DNA of 64,000 nucleotides, from assembly GCA_903917735.1 (NCBI GenBank), contig CAIXBR010000092.1:1-64000 (forward strand), read 5' to 3'. Each line of letters begins with the position of its first letter. Positions within the stretch are counted from its first letter, which is position 1. Below are positions 1-9,102 of this stretch, piece after piece. A program made the position numbers and the translations under genes. This DNA comes from an uncultured Elusimicrobia bacterium (GTDB lineage: Bacteria > Elusimicrobiota > Elusimicrobia > Elusimicrobiales > UBA9959). The notes under the pieces were generated by a model. That model saw only the letters and a program-made list of their open reading frames with translations, ran no database searches and had not been told where the DNA came from.

Positions 1-133
1 AAACTGGGATTCCCGAGCCTAAGCAAACGGCTTTCCTTGGCTGTGGAGCTTTGATGAACCGCCGTATACCGAACGGTACGTACGGTGGTGTGAGAGGACG
101 GCGGGTGAAATAATCACCCGCCTCCTACTCGAT
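1..133 (+). mobile_element. 3' end of a bacterial group II intron (domains V and VI)
   Basis: The segment from about 50 to 92 has the conserved domain V form of bacterial group II introns: an ACCGCCGTA arm pairs with TACGGTGGT around a short internal loop and is followed by TGTGAGAGG. Domain VI follows at about 98-133: GGCGGGTGA pairs with TCACCCGCC, then CTCCTACTCGAT closes the intron with the usual AY 3' end. The reverse transcriptase/maturase ORF and 5' domains would lie left of the window. The intron ends about 35 bp before the start of the next gene, so it sits in that gene's upstream region. Confidence 0.85.
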
Positions 134-168
134 TGCTATTTATGTAAAACAGGTTCAATGGGGGACAT

Positions 169-1505
169 ATGAAACCTGAAGACGTGCAGCTGCTTATCGG
201 CGAGGGGGAAGGCCTTACGGTGGAATTCAAGGAAAGGTATTCCACAAAGATAGACCGTGACATTACGGCCTTCGCCAATTCCCGCGGCGGCGTAATACTG
301 CTGGGCGTACGGACAGCGGTAAGATAACAGGCGAGAGCCTGACGAACCAGATGAAGGCGGAGATTTCATGCCTGGCCCGCAATTGCGACCCGCACATTTC
401 GCTTATGGGCATTTCAAAGATCGGCGAAGTAGTTGCCATTGAGGTCCCCGAAGGCGCGGAAAAGCCATACAGCTGTTCTTCCGGGTATTTTCGCAGGCTG
501 GACGGTATGACGCAGAAGATGACACAAAAAGAAGTGCGGCTTATGTTCAGGACGGCGGCTGACACGCTTTTTGAAAGTTTGCCCTGCCCAGGTTTTACTT
601 TCGGGGACATCCGCCTTTCCAAAGTACAGGCTTTTCTTAAAGAAGCGGGGACTGCGTTGAAAGTGACACACGCTAACATGCCGGCTTTCCTTTCAAGCCT
701 TGGCATCTGCCGCTACGGCGCCGTAACCAACGCGGGCGCGCTTTTGTTCGCCTCGGACATAAATAAATTCATCCCCCAGTCGGAAATTATAATGGGCGCT
801 TTTAAAGGCACCGAAAGGACGTACATCTATGACCGCAAAGATTCCCGGGCGGACCTGTTAACCCAGTTTAACGAGGCGATAGAATTTATTCAGAAACACA
901 TAAATGTGTGCAGCGAAATACGAGGCCTGGATCGTTTTGATATTTATGAACTCCCGCTGGACGCCTTGCGCGAGGCGGTGGTAAACGCCATAGTCCACCG
1001 CGACTACAGCATGCGCGGCACCAGCGTTTATATCAGCGTCTATGACGACAGGGTAGATATTTCAAACCCTCGCGGCCTTTTGCCCGGCCTAACGCCCGGC
1101 AGCTTCGGGAAAGAGTCCGTCAGGCGTAATCCGGTTATAGCTGATCTATTTCACCGGATGGGCAAGGTGGAGCGCATGGGCACCGGCATACGCCGCATGA
1201 AAGACCTCATGCGCGCCGCCGGCCTGGAGGCGCCGGAATTCACTTCAGATTCCTTCTTTCACGCTATTTTCCACAGGTCCCCTGAGTTTTCCTTAAAAGA
1301 GGTTGTAGCCCCTGCTGCCCAGAAAACTACCCAGAAAATTATTGAATACCTGCGGGCAAATCCCCAGGCAAGCAGAGAGTAACTTGCCGGGGTTGTGAAT
1401 ATAACTCCCGACGGAGTAAAGTTCCATTTAGCCAAACTGCAAAAAACAGGCTTATTGCGCCGCATAGGTCCGGACAAGGGAGGGCATTGGGAGGTTCTAA
1501 AGTGA
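169..1505 (+). pseudogene. Broken AlbA_2 (Schlafen-like) / HATPase_c_4 ATP-binding regulator
   Basis: The reading frame opens at ATG 169 after GGGGG and gives an AlbA_2 start (TVEFKERYS, then FANSRGGVILLGV). A one-base loss near 306-310 shifts the frame, and the protein resumes as DSGKITGESL from about 312. The middle and C-terminal parts (about 960-1230: REAVVNAIVHRDY, VDISNPRGL, NPVIADLFHRMG, ERMGTGIRRM) match the HATPase_c_4 family of predicted transcriptional regulators. A TAA at 1380-1382 interrupts the frame, which then continues unbroken for 40 codons of winged-helix sequence (VNITPDGVKFHLAKLQKTG) to a TGA at 1503-1505. Two separate lesions make this a decaying gene. The family often has regulatory or defence roles; no partner is visible. 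A perfect hairpin (CTGCAGCC/GGCTGCAG, 1509-1527) follows. Confidence 0.85.
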
Positions 1506-1639
1506 AAACTGCAGCCGATGGCTGCAGAAATAGCGGTTCGTGATATTAAGCGCCTGACCATATAGACTCTCCCCTGTTCTCCGATGCAGGAAAAAAGCTA
1601 TAAATCCTTTAGGGAATAGACCGGGATGACTTTTTAAAC

Positions 1640-2287
1640 ATGCCGCCAACTAAAATTAATACCTATTTTCTCGGAGACGCCTGCCTTTGCTGGGAACTGG
1701 GTGAGAAGATAGACCGCCTGACCTCGTTGCGGGTGCTTTACGTTTACCGGCAGTTGCGCAAGAGCGGCGAACTGGTGCGCCTTGGCGTGCACGACCTGGT
1801 GCCTTCTTACACCGCGCTGGCGGCCCACGCGGACGCACTGTGCGACTGGGAGGCGGTGCGCCGCATTGTGGATGCGTCCATAGCCGCCATCCCCGCCGAC
1901 GAGGCCGCGCTGAAGGGGCGCTCCGCGCGGCACGTACTGCCGGTCACCTACAACGGCTCGGACCTGCAGCGCGTGGCGGACCACGCCAAGCTTACCACCG
2001 AAGAGGTGATAAGACGCCATATGGCCCCTGACTACCTGGTGGCCATGATAGGTTTCCGTCCCCATTTCCCTTATCTGCTGGGCCTGGACCGCGGCCTGAT
2101 AACGCCACGGCTGGACTCCCCGCGCCTGGCCGTGCCGGCCGGAGCCGTGGCCATAGGCGGCGAGCAGACCGGCATTTACCCGGAGACCTCACCCGGCGGC
2201 TGGAACATCCTGGGCATGACTTCGCCCGAACTGCTTTATGCTATAGAGCCCGGCGACACGGTGGTCTTCAAGAGGGCGGAAGTATGA
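1640..2287 (+). CDS. pxpB: 5-oxoprolinase subunit PxpB (KipI family)
   Basis: PxpB works with PxpC and PxpA to hydrolyse 5-oxoproline to glutamate at the cost of ATP. The 215-residue protein carries the family signatures: MIGFRPHFPYL at about 138-148 and the C-terminal GGEQTGIYPETSPGGW around 169-184. The length is normal for the family. The stop overlaps the next start by four bases (ATGA at 2284-2287), so it is translationally coupled to the fused pxpA-pxpC gene. The name KipI comes from a Bacillus sporulation-kinase inhibitor, but the operon context supports the oxoprolinase role. I see no strong ribosome-binding site for ATG 1640, so the exact start is uncertain. Confidence 0.92.
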   Translation: MPPTKINTYFLGDACLCWELGEKIDRLTSLRVLYVYRQLRKSGELVRLGVHDLVPSYTALAAHADALCDWEAVRRIVDASIAAIPADEAALKGRSARHVLPVTYNGSDLQRVADHAKLTTEEVIRRHMAPDYLVAMIGFRPHFPYLLGLDRGLITPRLDSPRLAVPAGAVAIGGEQTGIYPETSPGGWNILGMTSPELLYAIEPGDTVVFKRAEV

Positions 2288-3861
2288 CGCTGATAAACTG
2301 CGACATAGGCGAACAGGGCCCCCTGCACGAAGGGGATTGCAAACTGATGGATTTCATCCATATAGCCAACCTGGCCTGTGACGGCCACGCCGGGGATCGG
2401 GAAAGCGTGTCGGCCTTCCGCGCGCTGGCCATAGAGCGCGGCGTGCGCGTTGCGGCGCACCTTTCCTACCCGGACAAGCCCAATTTCGGCCGCGCCACCA
2501 TGAAGCTGCCGGAAGCGGAACTGCTGGCGGCGCTGGAGGCGCAGCTGAAGCTGCTGCCCGGCGTGGCGCTGGTAAAGTTCCACGGTGCGCTCTATAACGA
2601 CGCCTGCCGCGACGCCGCCCTGGCCGGGCTGCTGGCTGGCTGGGTTAAGCGCTCCGGCGTGACCGGCCTGCTGGCCCCTGCCGATTCCGAACTGGCCTCC
2701 GCCGCGTACAAGCTGGATGTGACCGTTTTGCGGGAGGCTTTCATAGACCGCCGCTACGCCTGGGACGGGGCTGCCGGCCACCTGCGCCTGGCCGACCGCA
2801 AGGCCGGCGGCGTTATTACGGATCTGGCCGAGGCGCTGGCGCAGGCTGAAGAGATAGTAAAGCGCGGCCGCGTGAGCGTTAGCGTCGCCCCGGCTGCTCC
2901 CGACTGGCACGAGATAAAGGCGGACACCGTGTGTATCCATTCCGACTCGCCCATAGCCCTGGAGCTGGCCGGCGCGTTGCGCGGGGCGTTGGACCAGGCC
3001 GAAAAGGCCGCCGCCGCCGCCGGGGTGAGGGGCAATATACGCCTGGTCAAGCCCGGCTTCTGCGGCACCGCCGGCCTGCCGGCCTACGGCAGGCAGCATA
3101 TAGGCGTTTCCCCGGGCGGGGCCATGGACTGCTTCTCGCTGCGGCGGGGGAACCTGATGTTGGGCAACCCCGAAGGCAGCCCGGCCCTGGAGATACTGGG
3201 GCCGCCGGAGATAGAAATCCTGATGCCGGGCCGTTTTGTGCTGACGGGCGCCAATCTGGAGGCTTTCCTGCACCGCGGCGGCGGCGCTCCCGCCGGGGTG
3301 GTGCACAGCCGGGCCTGCGAGGCCGAGGCCGGCGACAGGCTTACGTTCGGCGGCAAGCGCTACGGCCTGCACACCTATTTCTGCTTCAGGGGCCGCGAGG
3401 GCGGCGGCCCCGCGCCGGTGGAAGCGTTGCCTTATTCCGCCGTCAGCGGCTGGGCCGATCCGCGGGGGCGCATCCGCGTGCTGCCCGGCCCGGAATACCA
3501 CTGCCTGGAACGGCCGGAGCTGTTCTTTATTACACAATGGCGCACTACCTACAAGATGGACAAGATGGGCATACGTCTGACTGGCGAGCCGGGGCTGACC
3601 TGCAGCATGGGCAACATGATCTCCGGGGCCGTGGCCGACGGCACCATACAACTTACGCCTGAATGCCCCATCATTTTGCTGCGCCACCGCCAGACCACCG
3701 GCGGCTACCCGCGCATCTTCAACGTGATCTCGGCCGATATGGACCTGCTGGGCCAGTACGCCCCCAACCAAGCCGTGCACTTCCTGCAGGTCACGCTTGA
3801 GCAGGCCCGCGAATTCGCCCGCCAGAAAGAAGAAGCCCTGGCAAAACTCCGCCGCCCTTAG
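2284..3861 (+). CDS. Fused 5-oxoprolinase subunits PxpA-PxpC
   Basis: One 525-residue ORF holds two proteins that are normally separate. Residues 1-235 are a LamB/YcsF (PxpA) domain: NCDIGE at 5-10, a HAGD motif at 35-38, AAHLSYPDKPNFGR near 57-70, KFHGALYND near 97-105 and IHSDSP near 218. A short Ala-rich linker leads to a PxpC (biotin-dependent carboxylase-like, KipA) domain from about 249 to the end: GPPEIEILMPG, TGANL, GIRLTGEP and the terminal TTGGYPRIFNVISAD block. With PxpB just upstream, all three subunits are encoded by two genes. The fusion should fix the A:C stoichiometry. The PxpA motif here reads ACDGHAGD where the family usually has ACGFHAGD. A fusion caused by sequencing error is unlikely, because the frame is continuous through an unbroken linker. 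Confidence 0.9.
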   Translation: MTLINCDIGEQGPLHEGDCKLMDFIHIANLACDGHAGDRESVSAFRALAIERGVRVAAHLSYPDKPNFGRATMKLPEAELLAALEAQLKLLPGVALVKFHGALYNDACRDAALAGLLAGWVKRSGVTGLLAPADSELASAAYKLDVTVLREAFIDRRYAWDGAAGHLRLADRKAGGVITDLAEALAQAEEIVKRGRVSVSVAPAAPDWHEIKADTVCIHSDSPIALELAGALRGALDQAEKAAAAAGVRGNIRLVKPGFCGTAGLPAYGRQHIGVSPGGAMDCFSLRRGNLMLGNPEGSPALEILGPPEIEILMPGRFVLTGANLEAFLHRGGGAPAGVVHSRACEAEAGDRLTFGGKRYGLHTYFCFRGREGGGPAPVEALPYSAVSGWADPRGRIRVLPGPEYHCLERPELFFITQWRTTYKMDKMGIRLTGEPGLTCSMGNMISGAVADGTIQLTPECPIILLRHRQTTGGYPRIFNVISADMDLLGQYAPNQAVHFLQVTLEQAREFARQKEEALAKLRRP

Positions 3862-3888
3862 AAAAAAGGCACCAGCCTTTGGTGTTTT
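3862..3888 (+). terminator. Weak candidate terminator after the pxp operon
   Basis: AAAGGC (3865-3870) can pair with GCCTTT (3875-3880) around an ACCA loop, and TTTT follows shortly after GGTG. The stem is short, so this is tentative. Confidence 0.35.
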
Positions 3889-4111
3889 CCATTTCATGAT
3901 GGCCTTTTCCTTATGTTCCGTGGCGATGGAAATCTTGCTTGCAGGGGAAAGCTCGCTGACGCTCGCATGTCGCCCGCTCAGGGAAGAGAAGGGGATATCT
4001 TGAAGACATAAGACAGCGAGTTACACCATATGCTCAAAGGCCTTTATCACGGCAACGACACGCCGTAAAATGGCAAAATATGAATATTGGCGGGATTCCG
4101 GGGATATTTAA

Positions 4112-5155
4112 ATGAGCTGGATTATTGAGCAAATATTAAAATTTACCGGCAGCCAAAAATTTTTGAGTGCCCAACTGGATATTACTAACGCTTGTAATCT
4201 CCGTTGCTTGCATTGTTATCAGCCGGACCATGAAGTAAGCGCCGAGCTCGCGATCGGCGAGTGGCGTAAAATATTGGATAAATATGCGCGGCTGGCGGAA
4301 AAGCTATATCTTAAGCCGCACTTCACCATCAGTGGAGGCGAGCCTACCATAAGCCCGCTGTTCTTCCCTCTGGTTAAAGAACTGAACTCAAGATGGCCGA
4401 ATGCCGGAATTTCTTTGCTCACCAATGGGACGCAATTGTCTGAAAGTGTTGTGGCGGAAATGGTATGAGTAAAGGCGGACGTTCAGATTTCTGTCGATGG
4501 CCCCGACAGTGAACGAAACGATTATATTCGTGGAAGGGGAAGTTTCGAGAAGGCAGTAAAGGGCCTCCAGGCGTTGCAGAAGGCAGGGGTTGACACGACA
4601 TTGCAGGGGGTACTTTCGTACAGGACGGCTCCTTGGATAAGTGAGTTTTTTGAAACGGCGCGCCGGTTAAGATCCGAGACAATGAATTTTACGAGGTTTA
4701 TACCACAGGGAAAGGGGATATCTTTGAAGAATAGCGGTGAGGACCGTCCGCTTGCCGGGCTGGAATTGCGGGATGCTTATGCCGCTATCTTGTCCGCATC
4801 CGCAGAAACAGGACTTTCCACCGGAACAAGCGGGCCTTTGTTCGCGCTGATATCTCCAAAGCTCGGGGCACATGGCAAGTTCGGTTTCCAGGGGCTCGTT
4901 ATCGACTATAGGGGGAATCTTAAGGTGAGCAGCCGGACAGATTTCCGGCTGGGGAGTATACTTGAAACCAGTCTCGAAAAATTATTTCTTGAGCATCCTG
5001 TTATGAAAGATCTGAGAGCGGGGAAAATAGAGGGCTGCGGTTCCTGCCGGTTTTATGATAGCTGCGGCGGCGATAGGAACGCTTCGTTCGCCGCTTACGG
5101 AAGTTTTTTAAAGAAAGATCCGGGTTGTTGGCTTTCAGAAATAAAACAGCTGTAG
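4112..5155 (+). pseudogene. Radical SAM/SPASM-like protein interrupted by one in-frame TGA
   Basis: The N-terminal half (4112-4465) has the radical SAM cluster motif in ITNACNLRCLHCYQP (CX3CX2C) and the SAM-binding SGGEPT. A TGA at 4466-4468 stops the frame after EMV. The same frame continues without any shift (VKADVQISVDGPDSERND) to a C-terminal Cys-rich region with CGSCRFYDSCGGDR and a later Cys, typical of SPASM or Twitch auxiliary-cluster domains. The whole frame is 347 codons, a normal length. A single CGA-to-TGA change would explain the break. It lies in the AT-richer island with a small membrane peptide, a solute-binding protein and a kinase, resembling the functional maturase locus at 23 kb. 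Readthrough cannot be excluded, but TGA ends many genes here normally. Confidence 0.85.
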
Positions 5156-5198
5156 TCTTATAGTTCTTGAACTGAAGTTAATTCCCCGGGGGCCCAAA

Positions 5199-5226
5199 GG
5201 CCTAATAACACATAGGTCCAAAGGCC
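5199..5226 (+). repeat. Conserved 28-nt intergenic element, copy 1
   Basis: GGCCTAAT-N4-CAT-N-GGTCCAAAGGCC is shared with 26849-26876; only five positions differ. The ends (GGCC...GGCC) can pair. A related form is on the minus strand at 10274-10301. It lies between the broken radical SAM gene and the small ORF at 5288. Confidence 0.6.
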
Positions 5227-5287
5227 TTGTTGCAAATAAGGATTCGTAGCTAGAATATGTACGTGGCCAGTTCGGTTTAAAGGGATT

Positions 5288-5470
5288 ATGATGAAAAGTG
5301 TTAAACATTACTGTTTGGTCGTACTTGCGATGCTTCCGATCGTCGCGATTTATTTTGCGGCCAAATCCGCTTTAAACGTCGCGCAGATCCGCGCAGGAAA
5401 TGCTTCCGATTCCGATCTGTCAATTTCCAGCCCTGAAAGCAGGGGCAGGCCCGGTGAAGTTAAAGCCTAG
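5288..5470 (+). CDS. Small predicted membrane-anchored peptide, unknown function
   Basis: The 60-residue product has a basic start (MMKSVKHY), one hydrophobic segment (about residues 8-26) and a polar Ser/Asp/Gly-rich tail ending in EVKA. Both ATGs (5288, 5291) follow AAAGGG; the second gives the better spacing. It could be a signal-anchored peptide or the substrate of the adjacent, now broken, radical SAM protein, but no core motif is obvious. The gap to the next gene is 58 bp, in the same direction. I do not recognise a family. Confidence 0.5.
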   Translation: MMKSVKHYCLVVLAMLPIVAIYFAAKSALNVAQIRAGNASDSDLSISSPESRGRPGEVKA

Positions 5471-5528
5471 GTCTGCGTTGGTTCTTCTCAATTCCCATTC
5501 TGATATGTTTCGTTAAAGGTGAAATGCC

Positions 5529-7085
5529 GTGAAAAAATTTCACAAGGCTAAGCTATTGTATTATCCGTTGGCGGCATTGGTTTGTATCAGTATAGGTGTA
5601 ATAGTGTGGAGGGAACGTATGGCTGTCTTAAATGCAATTTATACTGTGGGCGTGCCTGACTACTGGGAAACCTTAACTCCGCCGTTGCAGCACTCACTTG
5701 TCGGTGACGCCGTGATAGAGTATCAAGTCGAGCCGCTCGTTAGAATGGGGGAGCAGGGTGTGATGGAACCCTTGTCGGCAAAATCCTGGGAATTCAGCGG
5801 CGACCGCCGTAAATTAACTTTCAAGATAGATACGACTAGCCGCTTTTCGGATGGTTCATTCCTGTGCGCGGAAGATTTTAAACGATCTTGGGAAGACGGG
5901 CTGCGTATGACCCCCAAATCCAGCAACAGTTCGCTTGCCGACGGATTAGGGAATATTAAAGGGTATGCCGACTTCAAGAAGAAAGGCGGGATCGAGGGAA
6001 TAAAAGTTATAGGGAAAGACACTTTGCTGCTTGAGTTCAACAAGCCTATCCGTCTCGCCCTGAAGTATTTATCAGTCGGCAGGTCCTCTGTTTATAAAAT
6101 GGCCGGGAAAGACATTATCGGCACCGGCCCGTATGTGATAACCGAAAAGAACAAAGAATTGATCTTAACACCCAATGCTTATTACACAGGCGGAAAGCCC
6201 GCCCTTAAAAAAGTAAAGATCATTGTCGTGCCGCCGGAAACTATCAGGTCGGAAATGGAATCCGGAAAGATAGACGCGTATCTTTTCGCCGAAATGGCGA
6301 ACCTCCCGGGTTGTGATGACGGCACAATGGGCTCGATCCGCTGCGCCCGCGGGCAGGAAGCGTCCCACAGTTTTATACAGATCAACGGGCTAAAAGGCCA
6401 CTTTTTCTCAGACTCCAAGCACCGCCTTGCCTTTCAAGCGCTAGTGATAAAACACATACAAGAGGTGGAAAAGAGGTTTAGCGCGCGCGGGTTCATGCGT
6501 GATAACCAAAGTTTTTTAAAATTCCAGGCCGGGCGGGTTTCAGAGGCAGAAGCCCAAGCCATAATTCGCAGCGGGGAGCAATACATAGATCGTCTCACCA
6601 AGGCCACAAAAAAAACTCCGTTATCGCTGGCTTCTACCGCTACGGGGCGCAGCTGGTTAATCGATTCCCTCCAGAAAGACGGGGTGCAGTTCACTAAATC
6701 TTCGCAGAAGGATTATGAATTCAAAGACCTTCTGGCGATGTGTTATAAAACCTCGGCGCCTGATATACTGCCGATGACGGCGTCCGTATCCGATGGGGAC
6801 CCGGACGGACTATATCACCTTATCGGCCGGCACGGGGCAATATTTTCGCCTATGACAGAACGGAAAAAAGTATGCGACGGCATGGAGAGCGGACGACAGC
6901 TCTTGGACATCTCCAAGCTGGCGCCGCATTACCAGCAGGTATCCCGTGATATTCTGAAAGAAGTCCCTTATGTGCATCTTGGCTACTTTTACAGAAGAAT
7001 GGCCTACAATGCGGGTAGATTGCAGGTCAATGAAAAAATACTTGGCCGTAATAATCCCAACATAATGCTTCTTAAGCCACGGTAA
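5529..7085 (+). CDS. Membrane-anchored peptide-type solute-binding protein (SBP_bac_5)
   Basis: The start is a GTG with an AAGGTG-like ribosome-binding site. Residues 1-25 are a basic stretch plus one hydrophobic segment with no lipobox, so the protein is probably anchored by an uncleaved signal. The rest follows the DppA/OppA fold: WEFSGDRRKLTFKI, then the RFSDGSFLCAEDFKRSWEDGL block (edges only quoted: FSDG, DFKRSW), GTGPYVI near residue 200 and NAYYTGGKP near 217. At 518 residues the length is typical. No ABC permease or ATPase follows; a histidine kinase does, 70 bp downstream. It may therefore present a peptide ligand to that sensor rather than feed a transporter. That is inference from gene order. 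Confidence 0.8.
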   Translation: MKKFHKAKLLYYPLAALVCISIGVIVWRERMAVLNAIYTVGVPDYWETLTPPLQHSLVGDAVIEYQVEPLVRMGEQGVMEPLSAKSWEFSGDRRKLTFKIDTTSRFSDGSFLCAEDFKRSWEDGLRMTPKSSNSSLADGLGNIKGYADFKKKGGIEGIKVIGKDTLLLEFNKPIRLALKYLSVGRSSVYKMAGKDIIGTGPYVITEKNKELILTPNAYYTGGKPALKKVKIIVVPPETIRSEMESGKIDAYLFAEMANLPGCDDGTMGSIRCARGQEASHSFIQINGLKGHFFSDSKHRLAFQALVIKHIQEVEKRFSARGFMRDNQSFLKFQAGRVSEAEAQAIIRSGEQYIDRLTKATKKTPLSLASTATGRSWLIDSLQKDGVQFTKSSQKDYEFKDLLAMCYKTSAPDILPMTASVSDGDPDGLYHLIGRHGAIFSPMTERKKVCDGMESGRQLLDISKLAPHYQQVSRDILKEVPYVHLGYFYRRMAYNAGRLQVNEKILGRNNPNIMLLKPR

Positions 7086-7155
7086 GGACATCTGTTATTC
7101 TTGTCTTCAAGCCCAAGCCTGTGTGCAGGCGTCCGGCTCCGGTAAAAACTTTTAA

Positions 7156-8759
7156 ATGATCAGTCTTAACGACTGGGTCAGCCGCCACGCTAAACTGCCG
7201 CTTATCCGGCTTGTGGGGTTGGCTCTTGGGGTGCAATTATTTTATTTCGGCTACCTCACATATAACCGCTACATAAATCAATTGGAACGTATCGAGCAGA
7301 TGGGGGAGTCAATAAGCCTTGGCGTTCAGCAGTCGAACAGGCCGCTTATTGAGTCTACTATGACATCGGCGCTGGTTAATTCCGATGTGGCGCTTGTGGC
7401 CTTATGCTCAGGGCCCGCTGTTAGTATTTCCTACCCCCCATCCGACTATGGTTATTGCCGCCGCCAGGCGCGCAGCTTTTGGAGGTGGTCTGTCAGGCGG
7501 TCACTGGTGGGAGTACAGGAATTTGATCTTTTGGTCGTGTTGTCTGCGCTCCGCTGGCCGCCTTCAGTCATTTGTTCTTTTTGATGTTGATCACGGTCTC
7601 GCTGTTAGCATCGATCATATGGACAATGTCCCGCGTGCGCAGACGCCTGCAAGATGAACTTCTAAATCCGCTCTATGGCGGGTTAACCGGTGACACTTCT
7701 TTGAAAGTCACCGAACTGGAAGATTTAAGGCGCAGAAATCTTGAATATACTCGTTTGGTCCGTGAGCAGGCGGCATCTGAGGCAATGGTCCAGCTAAGCG
7801 CGCAGGTTGCGCATGACATAAGGTCGCCGCTGGCGGCGCTGGGAGCCGCAGCCAAGGGGATGGAGCTTCCCGCTGACCAGTGCGCGCTTATAGACGGGGC
7901 TGTAGGCCGCATTCAGGGGATAGCTGATGACCTCTTACAGCGATACCGTTCTCCATCTGCGGGGCCTGCCAAACCTAAGGTTTCCATTTGCGCGCTTTCA
8001 GGACTTATAGAGCAGGTGCTGTGCGAAAAAAGACTTCAGCATAAGGATAAGGCGGGGGTTAAGATCGTGTTCGGCGGCGGCGGGGACGGGATCAAGGCCT
8101 TCGTAGATCCGAAAGAATTTCAGCGGCTGATGTCCAACCTTGCTAACAACTCGATCGAGGCTTTTGGCGGCCCGGGTACAGTGTCGGTCGCTCTGTCTGC
8201 GCCTGACCGAAAGGTCCTAGTCGAAATAAAGGACAACGGCAAGGGCATCCCGCCCGGAATACTTGCGAAGCTCGGCCAAAAAGGCGAAACCCACGGCAAA
8301 GCCGGAGGCAACGGTCTGGGCCTTTATCACGCCCGCACAACAGTTGAGGAATGGGGCGGCAGCTTCAGGATAGGTTCCGAACCCGGCAAGGGCACCACAG
8401 TAACAATAGAGTTGCCGGCGATAGCCACCGCTGTGAAAACAGAGAACCGCCTGGCCGTTCTGCTGGACAACGACATGCTGGTTCATATGAACTGGAAGAT
8501 GGCCGCCAAGGCCGCCGGCGTGGAGTTTAAGGCCTATAGAACTCCAGGAGAATTTATCGCTGCCGTAGACCCCTTGCCCAAAGACACACCTGTATATATA
8601 GATTCCGAACTCGGAAATAATGTTAAAGGTGAACTCATCGCCATCGACTTGCATGCAAAAGGTTTTACCGCCATAACCATGGCCACCGGCCACGGTCCGG
8701 AGAAATTTGCAAACCTCCCCTGGCTGAAAGTCACTGATAAAGAGCCTCCCTGGGCCTGA
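7156..8759 (+). pseudogene. Histidine kinase with frameshifted sensor region and one atypical receiver
   Basis: The N-terminal ORF (7156-7584) has a transmembrane helix (about residues 14-34) and part of an extracytoplasmic sensor. Between about 7440 and 7572 the coding signal changes frame at least twice: fragments LLPPPGAQLLEVV, EYRNLIF and CAPLAAFSHLFFLM lie in different frames. From 7572 the frame is intact: second membrane helix, coiled linker, DHp box with VAHDIRSPLAALGAA, N box NLANNSIEAF, G1 DNGKGIPPGI, G2 NGLGLYHART, then a receiver-like domain (LLDNDMLVHMNWK ... YIDSELG ... LPWLKVTDK). It is a paralogue of the kinases at 27923 and 36148. A truncated kinase could still be made from ATG 7572. 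Confidence 0.8.
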
Positions 8760-8765
8760 CTGACC

Positions 8766-9102
8766 TTCCCCCGCAATTCCCCTGGTCTTTTACCGGCGAA
8801 ACCTTGCCCAGTACCCGCAGATCGTAATGATCCGGGAAGACTTCGGCGCCTCTTTTGCCGGCCGGGACTATGCTTCTGCCGGTAAGATTCGACGTGTCGT
8901 ATACCGGCGGCACAAAGCCCAGGGAGCGTTCGCCGTCAGGCAGATCATTGTCCTGGGAGTCCCGCGTAAAAGCCTTTATGTAGGGCGCGGGCGGCAAAGC
9001 CGCTCCGGCCAGCGCGTCCGCAAAAAGTAAACTGTCCGCGTCCCTTCCGTCAAAGTCCAGTTTTGTCCCGCCCGCTCCGGCCAGAGAGGCTGCCGCCAGC
9101 AT
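8766..9102 (-). pseudogene. N-terminal stub of a papain-like (C1A) cysteine protease
   Basis: Read on the minus strand, the fragment has an Ala-rich signal-like start, KLDFDGRDADS, a propeptide-like stretch, and then YDLRVLGKVSPVKDQGNCG. The last part is the C1A peptidase signature (…VtPVKDQGxCGSCWAF) that leads to the catalytic Cys. The homology stops exactly before SCWAF; beyond it the frame runs into the antisense of the kinase gene. The catalytic domain is gone, so this is a relic. The true start may have been ATG near 9106 after AAGGATTACT, one frame away. The junction sequence is shared with 33122-33140. Confidence 0.75.

Noticed and set aside
2236-3897. Very long minus-strand ORF opposite pxpA-pxpC (and similar ones opposite 12841-15114, 18622-20376, 45196-46608, 57338-59194)
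   Set aside because: Each is antisense to a gene with clear family motifs, has low-complexity Arg/Gly/His-rich text and no ribosome-binding site. Such shadows are expected in GC-rich coding DNA.
4112-5155. UGA recoded as an amino acid in this genome
   Set aside because: TGA ends other intact genes here at family-typical lengths (for example pxpB, korA, serS), so the internal TGA is a local nonsense change.
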